DNA of 64,000 nt, from the NCBI RefSeq assembly GCF_029714205.1, contig NZ_CP121648.1, forward strand, positions 6,264,501 through 6,328,500. The letters run 5' to 3'. Shown piece after piece: positions 18,699 to 26,807 of this stretch (within the stretch, counting starts at the first letter, position 1; every line of letters begins with the position of its first letter). Below the pieces are notes generated by a model that made no database searches, was not told the origin of the DNA, and saw nothing but the letters and a program-made list of their open reading frames with translations. The stretch comes from Methylobacterium sp. CB376 (GTDB lineage Bacteria > Pseudomonadota > Alphaproteobacteria > Rhizobiales > Beijerinckiaceae). Both the position numbers and the translations under genes were made by a program.

Positions 18699-20954
18699 TC
18701 ATGGCGGCCGACGCCCGCGCGGCGGAAGCGGGAATGTCGGTGATCCGAGGGCCGCGCGTCCGCAGGGGCGCGGGCGCGCCGGATCCGGGGGCGCCCGGGC
18801 GCCGCGGACTCGGACGTGGTCGCGCGGGCTCAGATGTGATGGTGCTCGGCCGCCTCCGTTGCACGGTGGTCGACAGTGAACCAGAAACCAGACGGCAAGC
18901 CAACAGCGCCGACCCGGTCCGCGCCCTGGCCTAAAGGGGCAGGCGCGCCCCGGCCGGCCGCCGCGGCGCGGGCCGCGGCCGCCGCGGCGCCGAGCATCGG
19001 TCGCCGCAGCGCCGGCCGCTTCGGCGGCGAGAATGGCGCGAGAGCGAGAGGCCGAGCAGAATCGCGCGCCGCGATCCTGCCCGGAGCCTGCTCCGACGAA
19101 GCGGATGCCGGTGCGTCGCGGACGATGCGGCGAAATCCGCGACCGAGGGCGGCGCCCGATCGCACCGTGATCGGGCGCCGCTCTAGCGCAGCCCGAAACG
19201 CGGCTGCGCCTGCGCGAGCCGCACCGGCGGGTAGGGGTGGGCGCCTGCGGGGCGGCCTGGGGCGGGGAGGTGATCGGCGAGGCCGCGAGGGGCCCGTCAT
19301 CCGCGAGGGCGAAAGCGGGTCCGGGGCCGCGCCAGCGCTCGACGATCGAGGCCACGTAGCCGCGATCCGTCGCGGCGGCCCGGAAGGCGGCGGGACCGGC
19401 CGCCTCGCTGCGCGGGAGCCGGTGAGGCGGCAATTCGGAGAAGCGGATCCGGGTCGGGAGCGGCGTGCCCTCCCCGAAGGCGAGGGCCTCGCGGGTGCCG
19501 AGCGACGGGACGAAGCCCAGGAGGCTGGAGGCGCCGTCCGAGACCGCGGCGCGCAGGATCGCCTGGTCGCGGTCGTTGGTCATCCGCATCGCGAACACGG
19601 TGCTGCACTGGGAGATGATGGTCGAATCGAGCTCCGCCGCCCGCTGCGTCACGATCCCCAGGTAGATCCCGTATTTCCGCCCCTCCTTGGCGATCCGCGA
19701 CAGCGCCTTGCGGGTCGGGCCGAAGCCCATGCTGCGGTCGGCCGGCGCGTAGCGGTGCGCCTCCTCGCAGACCAGCAGCAGCGGCAGGGTGCCGTCGCTC
19801 CACAGCCCGATCTCGAAGGCCATCCGGCAGACCACGGAGACGAGGGAATCGACCACCTCGGCCGGGAAGCCGGCCAGCTGCAGCACCGTCACGGTCCGGC
19901 CGTTCCCCGGATACTTGAACAGGTCGCTGATGACCTCGACCATCGGGTCGCCGCCGAGGGTCGCGTTCTCGAACATGAAGGCGTAGCGCGGGTCCGCCCG
20001 CACCGCCTCGATGCGGCCGAGCAGCCGCGTGTAATTGAACACCAGCGCCCGGTTCTCCAGCTTGCCGCGGCGCTCCTCGATCAGGGCGATCAGGTCGGGG
20101 AGGCGGTAGGGCACCGGCGCGTCGGCGCTGAAGCCCGCCCCGCGCGCCTCCGCCCGCTTCAGCAGCGACCGGTCCGCGCCATGCCGCCCGCCCGCGTACA
20201 TCGCCTTGGCGAGGGGGATCAGCTCCGCCAGGATGCCGACCTCCTCCTCGACGCCCGGCCGCCCGCGGAACAGGACGTCGACGAATTCCTCGAAGTTGAA
20301 CAGCCAGAACGGCAGCCGGAGGGACTTCGGCCGCACCACGTCCGCGTGCGGCCCGAAGCAGGATCCGTACTCGTTGTGCGGATCGATGAACAGGATCCGC
20401 AGGTCGGGCTTGCGCTCGATGATCGCGCCGACCAGGACCGACACGCCGCTCGACTTGCCGACTCCGGTCGAGCCGAGGACCGCGAAGTGCTTGGTGAGCA
20501 GGTCGTCGACCTTGACGTTGGCCGGGATGCCCCTGTTCTGCCGCAACTCGCCGATGCTGACCGCCTCCTCGCCCGGCAGGCTGAAGATGACGTCGAGATC
20601 CCGCGGGGTCAGCAGCACGACCGGGTCGCCGATCTCCGGATAGGCGGTGACGCCGCGGCGGTAGCGCGGGGCGCCGCGCCCGCCCGGGCCGATCTCGCCG
20701 AGCAGGTCGATGGTCGCCGTGATGCCCTGTGCCGTGCTGCCCTGCGCCGCGACGCCCTGCGCCGCGGGCCCGGCCCCGCCGGCCGAGGTCATCACGCCGA
20801 TCACCAGGGCTTCGGGCGTGCGCAGGCCGATCAGGTTGCCGACCGTGGTCGCCTGGGCGTGGTGCGCGGCGGGCGCGAGCCGGATCCCGGCCTGCGCGCC
20901 GCCGACCTGGTGCACCTGTCCGACCACCGGATTGCCGCCGAAATCGATGTCCAC
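18699..20954 (-). CDS. HerA-type hexameric ATPase (FtsK/HerA superfamily), 3' end probably frameshifted
   Basis: The GTG at 20954 has GGGAGGAG upstream. The protein has an N-terminal HAS-barrel-like region, Walker A GSTGVGKSSGVS, RILFIDPHNEYG, Walker B LPLLLVCEEAHRYAP, and the arginine-finger region GRKYGIYLGIVTQRAAELD. HerA proteins are DNA-translocating ATPases in end resection and some defence systems; no NurA or defence partner is adjacent. As sequenced the frame runs to 18699, but the last 160 residues are Arg/Pro-rich noise. Shifting frame near 19230 gives HPYPPVRLAQAQPRFGLR and a TAG at 19183-19185, four bases from a hairpin. The intended protein therefore probably ends at 19183. Confidence 0.75.
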   Translation of the reverse strand: MDIDFGGNPVVGQVHQVGGAQAGIRLAPAAHHAQATTVGNLIGLRTPEALVIGVMTSAGGAGPAAQGVAAQGSTAQGITATIDLLGEIGPGGRGAPRYRRGVTAYPEIGDPVVLLTPRDLDVIFSLPGEEAVSIGELRQNRGIPANVKVDDLLTKHFAVLGSTGVGKSSGVSVLVGAIIERKPDLRILFIDPHNEYGSCFGPHADVVRPKSLRLPFWLFNFEEFVDVLFRGRPGVEEEVGILAELIPLAKAMYAGGRHGADRSLLKRAEARGAGFSADAPVPYRLPDLIALIEERRGKLENRALVFNYTRLLGRIEAVRADPRYAFMFENATLGGDPMVEVISDLFKYPGNGRTVTVLQLAGFPAEVVDSLVSVVCRMAFEIGLWSDGTLPLLLVCEEAHRYAPADRSMGFGPTRKALSRIAKEGRKYGIYLGIVTQRAAELDSTIISQCSTVFAMRMTNDRDQAILRAAVSDGASSLLGFVPSLGTREALAFGEGTPLPTRIRFSELPPHRLPRSEAAGPAAFRAAATDRGYVASIVERWRGPGPAFALADDGPLAASPITSPPQAAPQAPTPTRRCGSRRRSRVSGCARAAPDHGAIGRRPRSRISPHRPRRTGIRFVGAGSGQDRGARFCSASRSRAILAAEAAGAAATDARRRGGRGPRRGGRPGRACPFRPGRGPGRRCWLAVWFLVHCRPPCNGGGRAPSHLSPRDHVRVRGARAPPDPARPRPCGRAALGSPTFPLPPRGRRPP
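19151..19179 (-). terminator. Hairpin terminator candidate behind the intended HerA stop
   Basis: A perfect 11-bp stem GGCGCCCGATC/GATCGGGCGCC encloses a 7-base loop. It begins four bases after the out-of-frame TAG at 19183-19185. No T-run follows. The rest of the gap 18618-19150 holds no supported gene. Confidence 0.6.
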
Positions 20955-21114
20955 CCGGTGACTCCTCCCGAGACCGCCACGCCCCGCAGACATACCGGCC
21001 AGCCGTAAAGAACAAGCGTCGGCGGCAAGGCTCAGGCGCCCGCATCGTGGAAAGCCGGGCGGTGGTTAATCGATTTCCCGCCGGCCGCTTCCGGCATTCC
21101 CGCGCACCATGATG

Positions 21115-21345
21115 CGCTGTCCGGACGTGATCGTCCGGACAGCGGATGCCAAGCCCGCGCGGCGCTTGAGCGAAGCCCCAATCCGCCATCCCGAAGGGAT
21201 CGAGCGGATTGGGTATGCCAAGCCCGCGCGGCGCGTGAGCGAAGCCCCAATCCGCCATCCCGAAGAGATCGAGCGGATTGGGTATGCCAAGCCCGCGCGG
21301 CGCTTGAGCGAAGCCGAAATCCGCATTGCCGAAATGGGAGATGGC
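21115..21345 (+). repeat. Type A palindromic repeat with three tandem 69-bp units
   Basis: A 13-bp hairpin CGCTGTCCGGACG/CGTCCGGACAGCG with a TGAT loop (21115-21144) is followed by units starting at 21146, 21215 and 21284. Each unit carries ATGCCAAGCCCGCGCGGCGC and TGAGCGAAGCC. The first two carry the hairpin CCCAATCCGC/GCGGATTGGG around CATCCCGAAGGGATCGA; the third is partly degraded. This fills most of the gap between the HerA gene and the gene at 21542. Confidence 0.8.
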
Positions 21346-21541
21346 GACGCAATCCGTCGGATTTCGTACGACTTGTCGATCGGGCCGGGTGGGCGGCGCG
21401 ATCCTCGATACGGACGAGGGAAATGGGATGATATGCCGCGCCCGGCGCAGCTCTTCATGGCGCGTGCGCGCGCGCACCTTGGTGCGGCGGCGGGCTCACC
21501 ACATCCGCCGGGTGACCGAGCATGGTCCAGGCCTTCGCCCC

Positions 21542-21874
21542 ATGAGCACCGAATTTCCCCGCACCCGCGACTGGTCCGTCACCGAATTGGGCCGGCGCGG
21601 CGACGGTGCGGTTCCCTGCCTGAAGATCGCCGGCCTCGTCGAAGTCGAGGGCGGGTGCGCCGCGCCCTATCTCGACCAGGTCTGCACCGCCGATTGCGGC
21701 GCGGCGACGCTCGTCCTCACCCTGAGGGACGCCGCGCCCCCGCGGGGCGGGCGGGCGCCGGAGCTGCGCCCGCTCGCGTTCAAGAAGGTCGAATCCTACG
21801 CCACCTACGACCGCGTCCTGATCCTCTGGAAGGGGGCGACGCTGCGCAGCCTGGAGGTCGCGCGGCCGGGCTGA
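21542..21874 (+). CDS. Small protein of unknown function
   Basis: The 110-residue protein has no signal peptide or membrane segment. It contains four cysteines (two in VCTADCGAAT) and a strand-rich C-terminal half (TYDRVLILWKGATLRSLEV). No clear ribosome site precedes the ATG at 21542, and the frame is open upstream through the repeat element, so the start is uncertain. I do not recognise the family. Confidence 0.45.
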   Translation: MSTEFPRTRDWSVTELGRRGDGAVPCLKIAGLVEVEGGCAAPYLDQVCTADCGAATLVLTLRDAAPPRGGRAPELRPLAFKKVESYATYDRVLILWKGATLRSLEVARPG

Positions 21875-21969
21875 GGCCGGCGCGGCGACCCCGGACCAAG
21901 GTCGGAGCGAGGCTTGGCGGCGTCCCGCGGCGCCCCATCCTGTTCGGAGGGATCGATGGAGCGCCCGCG

Positions 21970-22191
21970 ATGAACGGCTTCCTGGCAGTCGTGCTGATCT
22001 GCGCCAACGCGGTCGCGGTGCAGGATTGCGAGGAGGCGACCGCCACCGACGTCTTCAAGACCCGGGTCGCCAACGAGATGGGCTGCGCCACCGGCTGGCA
22101 GGAGATCATCGCGCGCTCGGACGTGCGGGAGGGCATCGGCCAGACCGCCTACCTGAAGACGCAGTGCCGGCGCCTGCGCGCCGGGGGCTGA
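21970..22191 (+). CDS. Small exported protein of unknown function
   Basis: The 73-residue product begins with a short hydrophobic leader (MNGFLAVVLICANAVAVQ), probably a cleavable signal. The mature part has three cysteines (QDCEEATATD, MGCATGWQEI, KTQCRRL). GGAG lies nine bases before the ATG. Small Cys-containing secreted proteins of this shape are common in Rhizobiales and mostly uncharacterised. Confidence 0.5.
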   Translation: MNGFLAVVLICANAVAVQDCEEATATDVFKTRVANEMGCATGWQEIIARSDVREGIGQTAYLKTQCRRLRAGG

Positions 22192-22282
22192 GGCCCCGCG
22201 CCCGGCCGGCGGAGCGGGATCGCGCCGCGGATCCCGATCCCGCCTCGTCCGCCGAACCGGCGGCCGTGGCGGCGAGCGGGGC

Positions 22283-22660
22283 TCAGCGCTCGTGCTTGAC
22301 GTAGGCGAAGCGCGGGTCGGCGGGGGTGCCTTCGAGGGCGCCGCCCTCCAGGCCCGGCTGCCAGCCCACCACCTCCTCGATCTTGCGCGCCAGGGCGAGG
22401 TCCTTCTCGGTGACGCCCTTCGCCGAGTGGGTGGTGAGCCGCACCTCGACCCAGGCGTAGGAGGCGGTGAGGTCCGGATGGTGCCAGGCGGCCTCCGCGA
22501 GGTGGCCGACCGTGTTGATCACCATCAGGGTGCCCTTCCAGGAATGCGTCTTGTAGGTCCGCTTGATCCAGCCGTCCTCGTAGCGCCACGCGGGCAGGTC
22601 GCGGGCGAGGCGTTCGGTGACGGCGGCGGCCTCCAGCACGGTGTCGCGGGTCACGGCCAT
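22283..22660 (-). CDS. Pterin-4a-carbinolamine dehydratase
   Basis: The 125-residue protein carries the family signature AWHHPDLTASYAWVEVRLTT followed by HSAKGVTEKDLALA; the two adjacent histidines and the later His are the catalytic set. It dehydrates 4a-hydroxytetrahydropterins. Pcd homologues have been listed with H4MPT-linked genes of methylotrophs, so a role in methanopterin metabolism is a reasonable alternative to aromatic amino acid hydroxylation; no hydroxylase gene is nearby. ATG at 22660 is in the expected position for the family. Confidence 0.88.
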   Translation of the reverse strand: MAVTRDTVLEAAAVTERLARDLPAWRYEDGWIKRTYKTHSWKGTLMVINTVGHLAEAAWHHPDLTASYAWVEVRLTTHSAKGVTEKDLALARKIEEVVGWQPGLEGGALEGTPADPRFAYVKHER

Positions 22661-22858
22661 GGGGGTCTCCTCATCCGGTTGACGAAAGTCCAGGTGACCG
22701 GGGGACCGGCGCCGTCCCAAGGTCGGCGGGGCGATGGCGAAAAGGTGAACCGCGCCGCGCCCCGGCGCAAGCGCGCGCGGTGGACGGGGACGGCCCGCAT
22801 CCTTACCAGTGCGCCGACGCGGCGGCCGGGCCGGCCGGACGGAGAGGGGAGGAGCGGG

Positions 22859-23833
22859 ATGCTCTCACGGCGCGGGTTCCTGGCGGCGGCCGCCCTCTGG
22901 CCGCTGCCGCTCGGCGCGGCGGAGGAGAGCGCGCTCCGGGTCGGGGTTTTGCCCTTCGGCACCGTCTCCTGGGAGGCGGCCGTCATCAAGGAGCGCCGGC
23001 TCGACGCCGCCCTGGGCTTCTCCCTCGAGAGCCTGAAACTCGCCGGCAACGACGCCGCCCGCATCGCCTTCCAGGGCGACCAGGTCGACACGATCGTGTC
23101 GGACCTGCTCTGGGCGGCGCGCCTGCGCGCCGAGGGCAAGCCGGTGAAGTTCCTGCCCTATTCCTCCACCGAGGGCGCCCTGATGGTGCCGGCCGGAAGC
23201 CCGATCCGCGCGGTCGCGGACCTCGCCGGCAAGCGGATCGGCGTGGCGGGCGGCGCCCTCGACAAGAACTGGCTCCTCCTCAAGGCCCGCGCGCAGGAGA
23301 AGGACGGGATCGACCTGGAGCGGGCGGCCCGGCCCGCCTTCGGGGCGCCGCCGCTCCTGATGCAGAAGCTCGAAGCGGGCGAGCTCGACGCCGCGCTCCT
23401 CTACTGGACCTTCTGCGCGCGGCTGGAGGCCAGGGGCTTCCGGCGGCTGATCGGCGCGGACGAGATCGCCCGCGCCTTCGGGATCGAGGGGCCGATCGCG
23501 CTCCTCGGCTACGTCTTCGACGAGGGGCTGCTCCGGCGCAAGCCCGCGGCGCTGGCCGCCTTCGCCCGGGCCTCGCGCGAGGCCAAGCAGGCCCTCGCCG
23601 CGGACGACTCCGCCTGGGCCAGCGTCCGCCCGCTGATGGCGGCGGAGGACGAGGCGACCTTCGGGGCGCTGCGGCGCGACTTCCTGGCCGGCATCCCGCG
23701 GCGCCCGGTCGCCGCCGAGCGCGCCGATGCCGAGCGCCTCTACGCGGTGCTGGCGCGGCTCGGCGGCGAGCGCCTGGTCGGCAGCGCCACCACCCTGCCC
23801 GAGGGCCTCTACTGGGACGCCCCGCATGGCTGA
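22859..23833 (+). CDS. ABC transporter substrate-binding protein (NMT1/SsuA-like), Tat signal
   Basis: The 324-residue protein has a twin-arginine signal (SRRGFLAAAALWPLPLG). The solute-binding domain resembles NMT1/taurine/nitrate binders: LRVGVLPFGTVSWEAAVIKE, NDAARIAFQGDQVDTIVSDL, DLAGKRIGVAGGALDKNWLL. GGGAGGAG precedes the ATG. It is followed by a permease and an ATPase, then a metallo-beta-lactamase-fold gene and xoxFGJ, all on one strand. Because Tat export usually carries folded or cofactor-bearing proteins, the ligand could be unusual. The substrate is unknown; involvement in methanol oxidation is inferred from position. Confidence 0.82.
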   Translation: MLSRRGFLAAAALWPLPLGAAEESALRVGVLPFGTVSWEAAVIKERRLDAALGFSLESLKLAGNDAARIAFQGDQVDTIVSDLLWAARLRAEGKPVKFLPYSSTEGALMVPAGSPIRAVADLAGKRIGVAGGALDKNWLLLKARAQEKDGIDLERAARPAFGAPPLLMQKLEAGELDAALLYWTFCARLEARGFRRLIGADEIARAFGIEGPIALLGYVFDEGLLRRKPAALAAFARASREAKQALAADDSAWASVRPLMAAEDEATFGALRRDFLAGIPRRPVAAERADAERLYAVLARLGGERLVGSATTLPEGLYWDAPHG

Positions 23834-23894
23834 GCCCGGCCGGGCGCCCCGGCCGGGCGCGGCGGCCGCGCCCCCCGCGGCCGGGTGAGGCGGC

Positions 23895-24629
23895 ATGGCC
23901 CTCGCGACGCGCCTCGCCTCGGCGCTGCTCCTCCTGATCGCGTGGTTCCTGGCGAGCCGCTTCACCGACCTGCGCACGCTGCCCTCGCCGGAGGCGGTGA
24001 CGGCCTTCGTGTGGCGCGAGGCGCAGGGCGGCGACCTGCCGCGCAACGTCGGCATCACGCTGCTGCGGGTGGCGGCGTCCTTCCTCCTCGCCATGACGAC
24101 CGGGGCGGTGCTCGGCATCCTGCTCGGGCGCTCCCGGGCCGCCGACCGGCTGCTCGACACGCCCCTCATCGTCCTCCTCAACACCCCGGCCCTGGTGATC
24201 ACCGTGCTCGCCTATATCTGGCTCGGCCTCACCGAGACGGCGGCGATCCTGGCGGTGGCGCTCAACAAGATGCCGAACGTCGCCGTGATCATGCGCGAGG
24301 GGGCGCGGGGCCTCGATCCCGGCCTGCAGGAGATGGCGCAGGCCTTCCGCTTCGACCGCCGCACCTGGATCCGCCACGTGCTGCTGCCGCAGCTCGAACC
24401 CTTCGCGGTCGCGGCCGCCCGCTCGGGGCTCTCGCTGGCCTGGAAGATCGTGCTGGTGGTGGAACTGCTCGGGCGGCCGAACGGCGTCGGCTACGCCATC
24501 TCCTACTATTTCCAGCTCTTCGACGTGGCGGCCCTGATCGGCTACAGCCTCGTCTTCAGCGCGGTCATGCTCGCGGTCGACCTCCTGCTGCTCCAGCCCC
24601 TCGATGCCCATGTCCGCCGCTGGCGCTGA
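23895..24629 (+). CDS. ABC transporter permease (SsuC/TauC-like)
   Basis: The 244-residue inner-membrane protein has about six helices and the binding-protein-dependent permease loop EMAQAFRFDRRTWIRHVLLP, which contacts the ATPase (EAA-type loop). GAGG lies five bases before the ATG. Its stop falls inside a 24-bp tandem duplication that also provides start codons for the ATPase gene, giving overlapping coupled reading frames. Confidence 0.88.
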   Translation: MALATRLASALLLLIAWFLASRFTDLRTLPSPEAVTAFVWREAQGGDLPRNVGITLLRVAASFLLAMTTGAVLGILLGRSRAADRLLDTPLIVLLNTPALVITVLAYIWLGLTETAAILAVALNKMPNVAVIMREGARGLDPGLQEMAQAFRFDRRTWIRHVLLPQLEPFAVAAARSGLSLAWKIVLVVELLGRPNGVGYAISYYFQLFDVAALIGYSLVFSAVMLAVDLLLLQPLDAHVRRWR

Positions 24630-25374
24630 GCCCATGTCCGCCGCTGGCGCTGACCCGGCCCTCTCCGTCGCGATCCGCCGCAAGACCTACGCGGCCCGCG
24701 GCGAGCGCGTCGAGGCGGTGCGCGACCTCGCCTTCGCGGTCGAGCCCGGCGAGACGCTCTGCCTGATCGGCCCCTCGGGCGCGGGCAAGACCACCACGCT
24801 GCGCATCCTGCTCGGCCTCGACCGGGATTTCGAGGGACGCGTCAGCCCCGATCCCGCCACCCTGCGCATCGGCATCGTGTTCCAGGAGCCGCGGCTGCTG
24901 CCCTGGCGCAGCGTCGAGCAGAATGTCCGCCTCGCCCTGCCGCGGGCGGAGCGGGGGCGCCCGCTCGACGGGCTGTTCGAGGAGCTCGGCCTGACGCCGT
25001 GGCGGGACCGGTTCCCGGGCGAGCTCTCCCTCGGCATGGCGCGGCGCGTCGCCCTCGCGCGGGCGCTGGCCCTGGAGCCGCGCCTCCTCGTCCTCGACGA
25101 GCCCTTCGTGTCCCTCGACGACGCGGCCGCCGCCGCCCTGCGCGCGGCCGTGTTCGGCGCCGCGCGGCGCCGCCGCGCCGCCGTGCTGATGGTGACCCAC
25201 AACGTGCCCGAGGCGCTGGAGGTGGCCGACCGGCTCCTCCTGCTCACGCCCCGGCCGGCGCGGCTCGCCGCGACGATTCCCCTGACCACGCCGCGGGCGG
25301 AGCGCGGCCGCGCCTGGCAGGAGGCGACCCGCCGCGACCTCGCGGCCCGCTACCCGGAGGCGGTGGCGGCCTGA
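24604..25374 (+). CDS. ABC transporter ATP-binding protein (SsuB/TauB-like)
   Basis: The 256-residue ATPase has Walker A GPSGAGKTTT, Q-loop FQEPRLLPWR, an atypical signature LSLGMARRVALARALA (LSLGM instead of LSGGQ), Walker B LLVLDEPF and the switch His in MVTHNVPEAL. In-frame ATGs at 24604, 24610 and 24634 come from a tandem duplication, and the true one is unknown. The gene overlaps the permease by up to 26 bases. It energises the importer formed with the two preceding genes. Confidence 0.88.
   Translation: MPMSAAGAEPMSAAGADPALSVAIRRKTYAARGERVEAVRDLAFAVEPGETLCLIGPSGAGKTTTLRILLGLDRDFEGRVSPDPATLRIGIVFQEPRLLPWRSVEQNVRLALPRAERGRPLDGLFEELGLTPWRDRFPGELSLGMARRVALARALALEPRLLVLDEPFVSLDDAAAAALRAAVFGAARRRRAAVLMVTHNVPEALEVADRLLLLTPRPARLAATIPLTTPRAERGRAWQEATRRDLAARYPEAVAA
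24607..24654 (+). repeat. 24-bp tandem duplication spanning permease stop and ATPase start
   Basis: Two copies of CCCATGTCCGCCGCTGGCGC plus TGAG/TGAC lie back to back, differing in the last base. Each copy contains an ATG in the ATPase frame; the first contains the permease TGA. The ATPase therefore starts with a doubled MSAAGA(E/D)P. Confidence 0.95.
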
Positions 25375-25390
25375 TCCCGGAGGATTCTCG

Positions 25391-26355
25391 ATGCGCGCGA
25401 TCCCGCGCTGGCTCCTCGCCGCCACCCTCTCGGCGACCGCCGCCCTGCCGACGCCCCCGCCGCGCGCGCCGAGGCGCCGGCCCCGCCCGGCCCCGCCGAG
25501 GCCGCGCCCCTGCCGATGCGGGAGGTGGCGCCGGGGATCCTCGTCTACGCCGCGCCCTACGCGCTCGCCTCCCGCGACAATGAAGGGGCGATCGCCAATG
25601 TCGGCTTCGTGGTCGGGCGCGACGCGGTGGCGGTGATCGACACCGGCGGCAGCCTGCTCGCCGGCCGCCGGCTCCTCGCCGCCGTGCGGGCCCGGACGGC
25701 GCTGCCGATCCGCTACGTGATCAACACCCACGTCCACCCGGACCACGTGCTGGGCAACGCCGCCTTCGCGGGCGAGGGCGCCACCTTCGTCGGACACCGC
25801 AACCTGCCCGAGGCGCTCGCCGCCCGGGCCGGGAGCTACCTGCAATCCAACGCCGACCTCGTCGGCCCGGGCTTCGCGGGCACCCGCATCGTGCCCCCGA
25901 CCCTCCTGGTGGAGGAGCGCCGCGAACTCGACCTCGGCGGGCGGGTGCTGCGCCTCGATGCCTGGCCCACCGCCCACACCAACAGCGACCTCACCGTGCG
26001 CGACCTCGCGACCGACACGTGGTTCCTCGGCGACCTCCTGTTCGTCGGCCACGTGCCGGCCCTGGACGGGCGGCTGGAGGGATGGATCGCGGTGCTGCGG
26101 CGCCTGCGGGCCGAGCCCGCCGCCCGCGTGGTGCCCGGCCACGGCCCGGCCTCGGTGTCCTGGCCGGCCGCGTCCGGGCCGATCGAGCGCTACCTGACCA
26201 CCCTCGAGACCGAGGTGCGGGCCATGGTCCGGGACGGCCGCCCGATCGGGGAGGCCGGCACCGCCGCCGCCGGCGAGGCGTCGGAGTGGTCACTCTTTCG
26301 TGATTTCAACGCCCGTAATGCCACCACCGCCTACCAGGAACTCGAATGGGACTGA
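25391..26355 (+). CDS. Exported MBL-fold metallohydrolase, SoxH-related (quinoprotein relay type), frame broken in signal peptide
   Basis: The zinc site NTHVHPDHVLGN (HxHxDH) is followed by AHTNSDL, FLGDLLF and VVPGHGPAS, the metallo-beta-lactamase set. The position beside xoxF and overall layout match the quinoprotein relay system zinc metallohydrolase families. The signal peptide MRAIPRWLLAATLSATAAL (ATG 25391) and the enzyme (frame of the ATG at 25516) are in different frames. Adding one base near 25447 would read AALADAPAARAEAP and join them, giving an ideal signal peptidase site. As sequenced, only a leaderless protein from 25516 (279 residues) can be made. Either a sequencing slip or a true mutation fits. 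The substrate is unknown. Confidence 0.75.
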
Positions 26356-26503
26356 TCGTCATTATCCACAAGCGGCCGGTCGACTGACAGGTGAGCCGGC
26401 TCATCCATCGCGCCGCAGCCCCGCGAGGCCGCTCCTGCCCTACACAAGTAGTTGATGCTGCGCTGCGGTAGCGCCGTTGTGCAATGCGGCGCACAGGGGA
26501 AAT

Positions 26504-26588
26504 CGTACTTAAGTCACCTGATTGGGCGCCGAAACGCGCCCCGCCGGGCGCCGATCGTTGTTGACGCCGCCCATTTTTCTCTTAGAGT
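26504..26588 (+). promoter_or_regulatory. Putative xoxF promoter with CGTACTTAAGTCA motif
   Basis: The 452-bp gap before xoxF has no supported gene. It holds CGTACTTAAGTCA (26504-26516), centred on the palindrome ACTTAAGT and repeated exactly at 28625-28637 after xoxF. It also has a possible promoter, TTGACG (26561-26566), 16 bases, TAGAGT (26583-26588). The -10-like box resembles those of methylotroph promoters. Assignment by eye only. Confidence 0.4.
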
Positions 26589-26807
26589 TCGTTCAGCTTC
26601 GGTTTCCAACGGCGCCGCCAGGGGAGGGTGGTGTTCGGTTCGCAAACACGGCGTGCCCTAACGGCAAAATAAGCCCGGGCAAGCAATCAAGCCTGTTGTG
26701 ACACGCTGCCGGAGCTCAACGACGTCCCCATGCGCAAACAGCAGGTCAGTGCTGCCGGCCCCTCGTTCCGAGGGCGGGACGCACGCAAGCACCTGTCGGA
26801 GGAATCC

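Noticed and set aside
18677..18934. Possible small plus-strand gene between the PanE-like and HerA genes
   Set aside because: Low-complexity product, no ribosome site, and it lies in the noise downstream of the intended HerA stop.
18876..21008. Long plus-strand open frame opposite the HerA gene
   Set aside because: It mirrors the codons of a clear ATPase on the other strand and is His/Arg/Gly-rich noise.
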